Origin: Methanorbis furvi
Lineage (GTDB): Archaea > Halobacteriota > Methanomicrobia > Methanomicrobiales > Methanocorpusculaceae
Length of the DNA: 64,000 bases
NCBI RefSeq assembly: GCF_032714615.1
Contig: NZ_JAWDKA010000001.1
Span: forward strand, 248,001 to 312,000
Direction: 5' to 3'
Shown: one piece after another, positions 61,175-64,000 of the stretch
Numbering within the stretch: position 1 is the first letter of the stretch
How the letters are laid out: every line of letters starts with the position of its first letter
Position numbers and translations under genes: made by a program
Notes under the pieces: model-generated
The model's database searches: none
What the model was told of the DNA's origin: nothing
Seen by the model: only the letters and a program-made list of their open reading frames with translations

Positions 61175-61343
61175 AGCTCCGCCCACGGAAAAACGGAGTA
61201 CACTGAAATTTCACGGAAAAAACATCACGGAGCAGACGTGAACATCACGGAATCTGAAAATAATCAAAAATAATTCACTTCCGTGTTGTTCACGTCTACT
61301 CCGTGATGTTTTTTCCGTGTGTTCTGTTTTTCCGTGGGCGGCT
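61175..61343. repeat. Palindromic repeat family 1, copy E
   Basis: AGCTCCGCCCACGGAAAAAC at the left and GTTTTTCCGTGGGCGGCTC at the right. The inner pair is ACATCACGGAGCAGACGTGA / TTCACGTCTACTCCGTGAT. About 169 bases. Confidence 0.88.
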
Positions 61344-61462
61344 CACGAGTGAAGGTACATCCCACACATTTTTAGTTGCCCGCTCATCAAGCAAATCTGT
61401 GTTACGGAAAATAAATGCATAATTATTATACGGCTCTTCACCCACTATAACTCAAGATTGAT

Positions 61463-62425
61463 ATGGATATGAAAAAACTGTCCGGATCAGTAGTGCTGTG
61501 CTCGGTTCTCGTGGTACTTGCCGCCTGCTGTTACGGTATTTTATCAACGATCGTCAAGATCGCTCTTGGAAACGGTGTGGGAATCCCGGTAATTCTGGTT
61601 GGCAAATTCTTCTACGGATGGGTCATCCTTCTGGCTCTTGTGATTGTCGTTCACTTCCTGTTCCCGAGAACGGATAAACCGGCAAAGAGTACGCTGCCTC
61701 CGTGGAAACGCGGTGTTGTTCTTTTCTTTACCGGCATTGTGATGTGTCTGGTGACGGTCTGCTACTTCTACTCGGTGAGCTATCTGCCGGTTTCGGTTGC
61801 CGTGATTCTTCTGTTCCAGTTTTCATGGATGGGTGTAGTCATTGAAGCCGTGGCAAACCGCAAAATGCCGTCACGCAATCAGCTTATTGCGGTACTGATT
61901 ATTTTTGTCGGCACGATCTTTGCCGGAGGAACGATCGGATTTGGTATGGACATCAATCCGTTCGGTGTTGTGCTTGGTCTTCTTGCAGCATTTTTCTACG
62001 CACTCTTCGTGTTCCTGAGCGGACGTGTTGAGCCTTCGATGCGACCGATGAACCGGAGTTTCTTCATTGCGACCGCCGGATTCATCTTTGTCTGTGCTCT
62101 TATTGCCTGCATCGACAGCCCGGCAGCAATTCCTGCAGGAATCTTCGGCAGTGATGCGATTGTCTACGGTATTGCCCTTGGTCTGTTCGGTGTTGCGCTG
62201 CCGGTTCTTTTCCTTGCGATTGGCGCTCCCCGTATCAGTACCGGTATGGCGACGATCTTAAACTCCATCGAGCTGCCTGTTGAGGTGCTTGCCGCAGCGA
62301 TCGTTCTGGTCGAGGCGGTGTCTGCATGGCAGTGGCTTGGTGTGTTGATCATTCTCGCAGGTATTGCATTCCCGCATCTGATGGAGAAAAAAATTTCGAG
62401 CGGCCTTGTTGAGGACGCTGCATAA
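61463..62425 (+). CDS. EamA-family (DMT superfamily) transporter
   Basis: 320 residues, ten membrane segments in two EamA repeats. First half: VLVVLAACCYGILSTIVKIA and FTGIVMCLVTVCYFYSVSYL, VAVILLFQFSWMGVVIEAV; second half: GVVLGLLAAFFYALFVFLSG, RISTGMATILNSIELPVEVL and WQWLGVLIILAGIAF. Likely an exporter or importer of amino acids or other small metabolites. ATG 61463 or the ATG at 61469 could be used. An A/T-rich promoter (ATAATTATTATACGG) lies upstream. Confidence 0.9.
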   Translation: MDMKKLSGSVVLCSVLVVLAACCYGILSTIVKIALGNGVGIPVILVGKFFYGWVILLALVIVVHFLFPRTDKPAKSTLPPWKRGVVLFFTGIVMCLVTVCYFYSVSYLPVSVAVILLFQFSWMGVVIEAVANRKMPSRNQLIAVLIIFVGTIFAGGTIGFGMDINPFGVVLGLLAAFFYALFVFLSGRVEPSMRPMNRSFFIATAGFIFVCALIACIDSPAAIPAGIFGSDAIVYGIALGLFGVALPVLFLAIGAPRISTGMATILNSIELPVEVLAAAIVLVEAVSAWQWLGVLIILAGIAFPHLMEKKISSGLVEDAA

Positions 62426-62551
62426 TTTTTTTTATTTTTTTTGTTTGCGTCTTTGAAATTTTTTTTGTAAAAAAATTTTGTGATGATTTCTCCTCAGTTC
62501 ATCCACAATGTTTCATCGTAGTATTTTTTTCTGAAAATATCTGTAAGAATA

Positions 62552-63976
62552 TCAGAGTGATATTTTCGCTCCGCACTCTCCACAAAATTTAGCGCCGCTG
62601 CTGATCTTTGCACCGCAGTTTGTACAGAACCGCGTCTGCTGCTGCTGCTCTCCTTCTTTTCCTCTCTCGTGTATGGATGAGAGATATTTTTCCATTTCTC
62701 TCTCCCATTTCTCTGGACTTGAGTGAATCACGCGTCCGACAAAACATTTCCGCATCAACTGCAATGCAGGTGTTCTGTGAATCAGCATGGCTTCGGTCAT
62801 ACGGCCGGGCTTTGCAAGTTCCTCATCCGTCAGCGTGAACAGTTCCCGCCGGAAGTCCGTTGCCTCCATCCCGTGATTCAAAATCAGCGCAAACGTTTCC
62901 GGTTCACCTTCAATGCGGTAGAGATACGTTGCCGCCGCCTCATCTCCGGGCAGTGCAAGCTCCACTGCCGCTGTTTCCTTCCCGACAGCTATGAGCCAGA
63001 ACAGCGGCTTTTGTGGTCCGGGTACTGCCGCATTCATCTTGGAATCGTCACCGCCAGAGATCACTGGCATTCCAGATAGTGTTGGTTGTTTTCCCTCCTC
63101 CTTTACCGGCGCTTTCATCCCGAAAAATAATCGCTCGTCCCCGCACAAACGTTTCAGTACCGGATAACTGCCGGAAATTCTGCTTTCTTTGATCAGTTTC
63201 TCCAGCTCTGCCATAAGTGTGGGCGCTGCGGCGGAAAGTTTTCCAACCGCAGCGTTCACACCTTCGGGCATCAGTTTTGCTGCCATCGCCGCCTGCATAG
63301 AACGAAGCGATGAATCACATTCCTGTAGCTGCGTGACTGACCGTTCCCGCAGTGAGCGAAGACCTTCGGTCACTTTTCCGATAAAATGGTCGGTCTCGTA
63401 TCCCATCTTCGAGAGCATGTACCGCTCGCCGGTCAGAAGGGAAAGGGTAAGAGAAAAATTTCCCTTCTCGATTCCAGAGACAAAGCAGAGAGGAATCCTG
63501 CGGCCATGATCATTTGCAGGCAGGATACAGACACAGTTTTTATAGAGCCGGACAACCGCCTCCCCCTGTATGGTCCCTCCGGCATCCTCAGTCTCGAACG
63601 ATCCCCTGACCTCCATCTCAGGACTGCCTTCCACAAGAAAGGCCTTCAGCACCGCAGCATTGTAGGCGGCATACAGATGATCGTACAGCCACTGCCCGGT
63701 CTGGCCCATCTGCGAGATCGTGATCGTTTCGTGAACGGTCACGATCTCCAGCCGGTAGTTTGTGAACACAAAACTGATGATCTCACCGTACGGAATTGGC
63801 AGCTGATCAAGCGCAGTGGTGATCAGCAGAGCGTCCTCATCGACGGTGATCCTCGCTGTTTCGGAAAACAGCAGGCACTCCGCAAACCCCTCGAACTCTG
63901 ATTTTTTTGGTTTCTCCTCTTTGGTCTTTTCTTTTCCGCCGTCAGGCATCATGCCCTTCATCAGCTGATCCAACAT
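62552..63976 (-). CDS. Protein with C-terminal double-Cys zinc ribbon
   Basis: About 474 residues from ATG 63976, which has GGAGAG just before it; a GTG at 63991 is possible and further upstream is outside the window. The long N-terminal part has no recognised domain; it seems to contain two PH-like beta regions (LLITTALDQLPIPYGEIISF near 55 and GGTIQGEAVVRLYKNCVCIL near 135) and a helical segment (about 215-270). The C-terminus is CTNCGAKISSGAKFCGECG, a zinc ribbon of the zf-ribbon type, common in membrane or regulatory proteins. Function unknown. Confidence 0.78.
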   Translation of the reverse strand: MLDQLMKGMMPDGGKEKTKEEKPKKSEFEGFAECLLFSETARITVDEDALLITTALDQLPIPYGEIISFVFTNYRLEIVTVHETITISQMGQTGQWLYDHLYAAYNAAVLKAFLVEGSPEMEVRGSFETEDAGGTIQGEAVVRLYKNCVCILPANDHGRRIPLCFVSGIEKGNFSLTLSLLTGERYMLSKMGYETDHFIGKVTEGLRSLRERSVTQLQECDSSLRSMQAAMAAKLMPEGVNAAVGKLSAAAPTLMAELEKLIKESRISGSYPVLKRLCGDERLFFGMKAPVKEEGKQPTLSGMPVISGGDDSKMNAAVPGPQKPLFWLIAVGKETAAVELALPGDEAAATYLYRIEGEPETFALILNHGMEATDFRRELFTLTDEELAKPGRMTEAMLIHRTPALQLMRKCFVGRVIHSSPEKWEREMEKYLSSIHERGKEGEQQQQTRFCTNCGAKISSGAKFCGECGAKISL

Positions 63977-64000
63977 CAGGCTCTCCGGCACTCAGAGTTT

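Overview
The window is archaeal and most likely comes from a Methanomicrobiales methanogen, probably Methanocorpusculum or a close relative. The genus is inference. The domain is well supported by Orc1/Cdc6, the small subunit of D-family DNA polymerase, Hel308, the KEOPS subunit Cgi121, Rio1 kinase, archaeal TyrRS, type II GAPDH, TATA-box promoters and several leaderless starts. No tRNA or rRNA gene, CRISPR array or intact insertion sequence was seen.

Layout. 1-6.1 kb: two paralogous methyltransferases (the first cut by the window edge) and a FecCD-type metal/cofactor ABC importer with two substrate-binding proteins. 6.2-8.3 kb: a membrane pyrophosphatase. 8.5-18.7 kb: a replication and information-processing block with DP1, an aminotransferase with an Lrp regulator, orc1/cdc6, a probable replication origin (12975-13520) with inverted origin recognition boxes around an AT-rich core, moaB, a GNAT enzyme, Cgi121, Hel308, a KH protein and rio1. 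19-34.9 kb: housekeeping and accessory genes (tyrS, a P-type ATPase, gap, putP, peroxiredoxin, two flavoproteins) broken up by palindromic repeats and decayed gene copies.

35-53 kb is the unusual part. It is an island of secreted and membrane-anchored proteins belonging to a few paralogous families: a chymotrypsin-like protease whose probable pro-domain also occurs as a separate two-domain protein; three proteins built from a roughly 50-residue repeat with the signature AEYxxxVWPELY; three propeller-like proteins with a common C-terminal anchor, one frameshifted; and two modules in which a small secreted protein overlaps a signal-peptide/transmembrane/double winged-helix regulator. At least two promoter motifs recur upstream of these genes, so they look like regulons. 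53-64 kb: CorA, a second NCS2 permease, a 12-TM protein, an NRAMP-related/5TM-LYT fusion overlapping a Leu/Ile/Val-type binding protein, a methyltransferase, an EamA transporter and a zinc-ribbon protein.

Two families of palindromic, MITE-like repeats are scattered through the window (five and four copies), with a third long inverted-repeat element at 41.97-42.54 kb. Several lie at the very ends of genes and supply their last codons.
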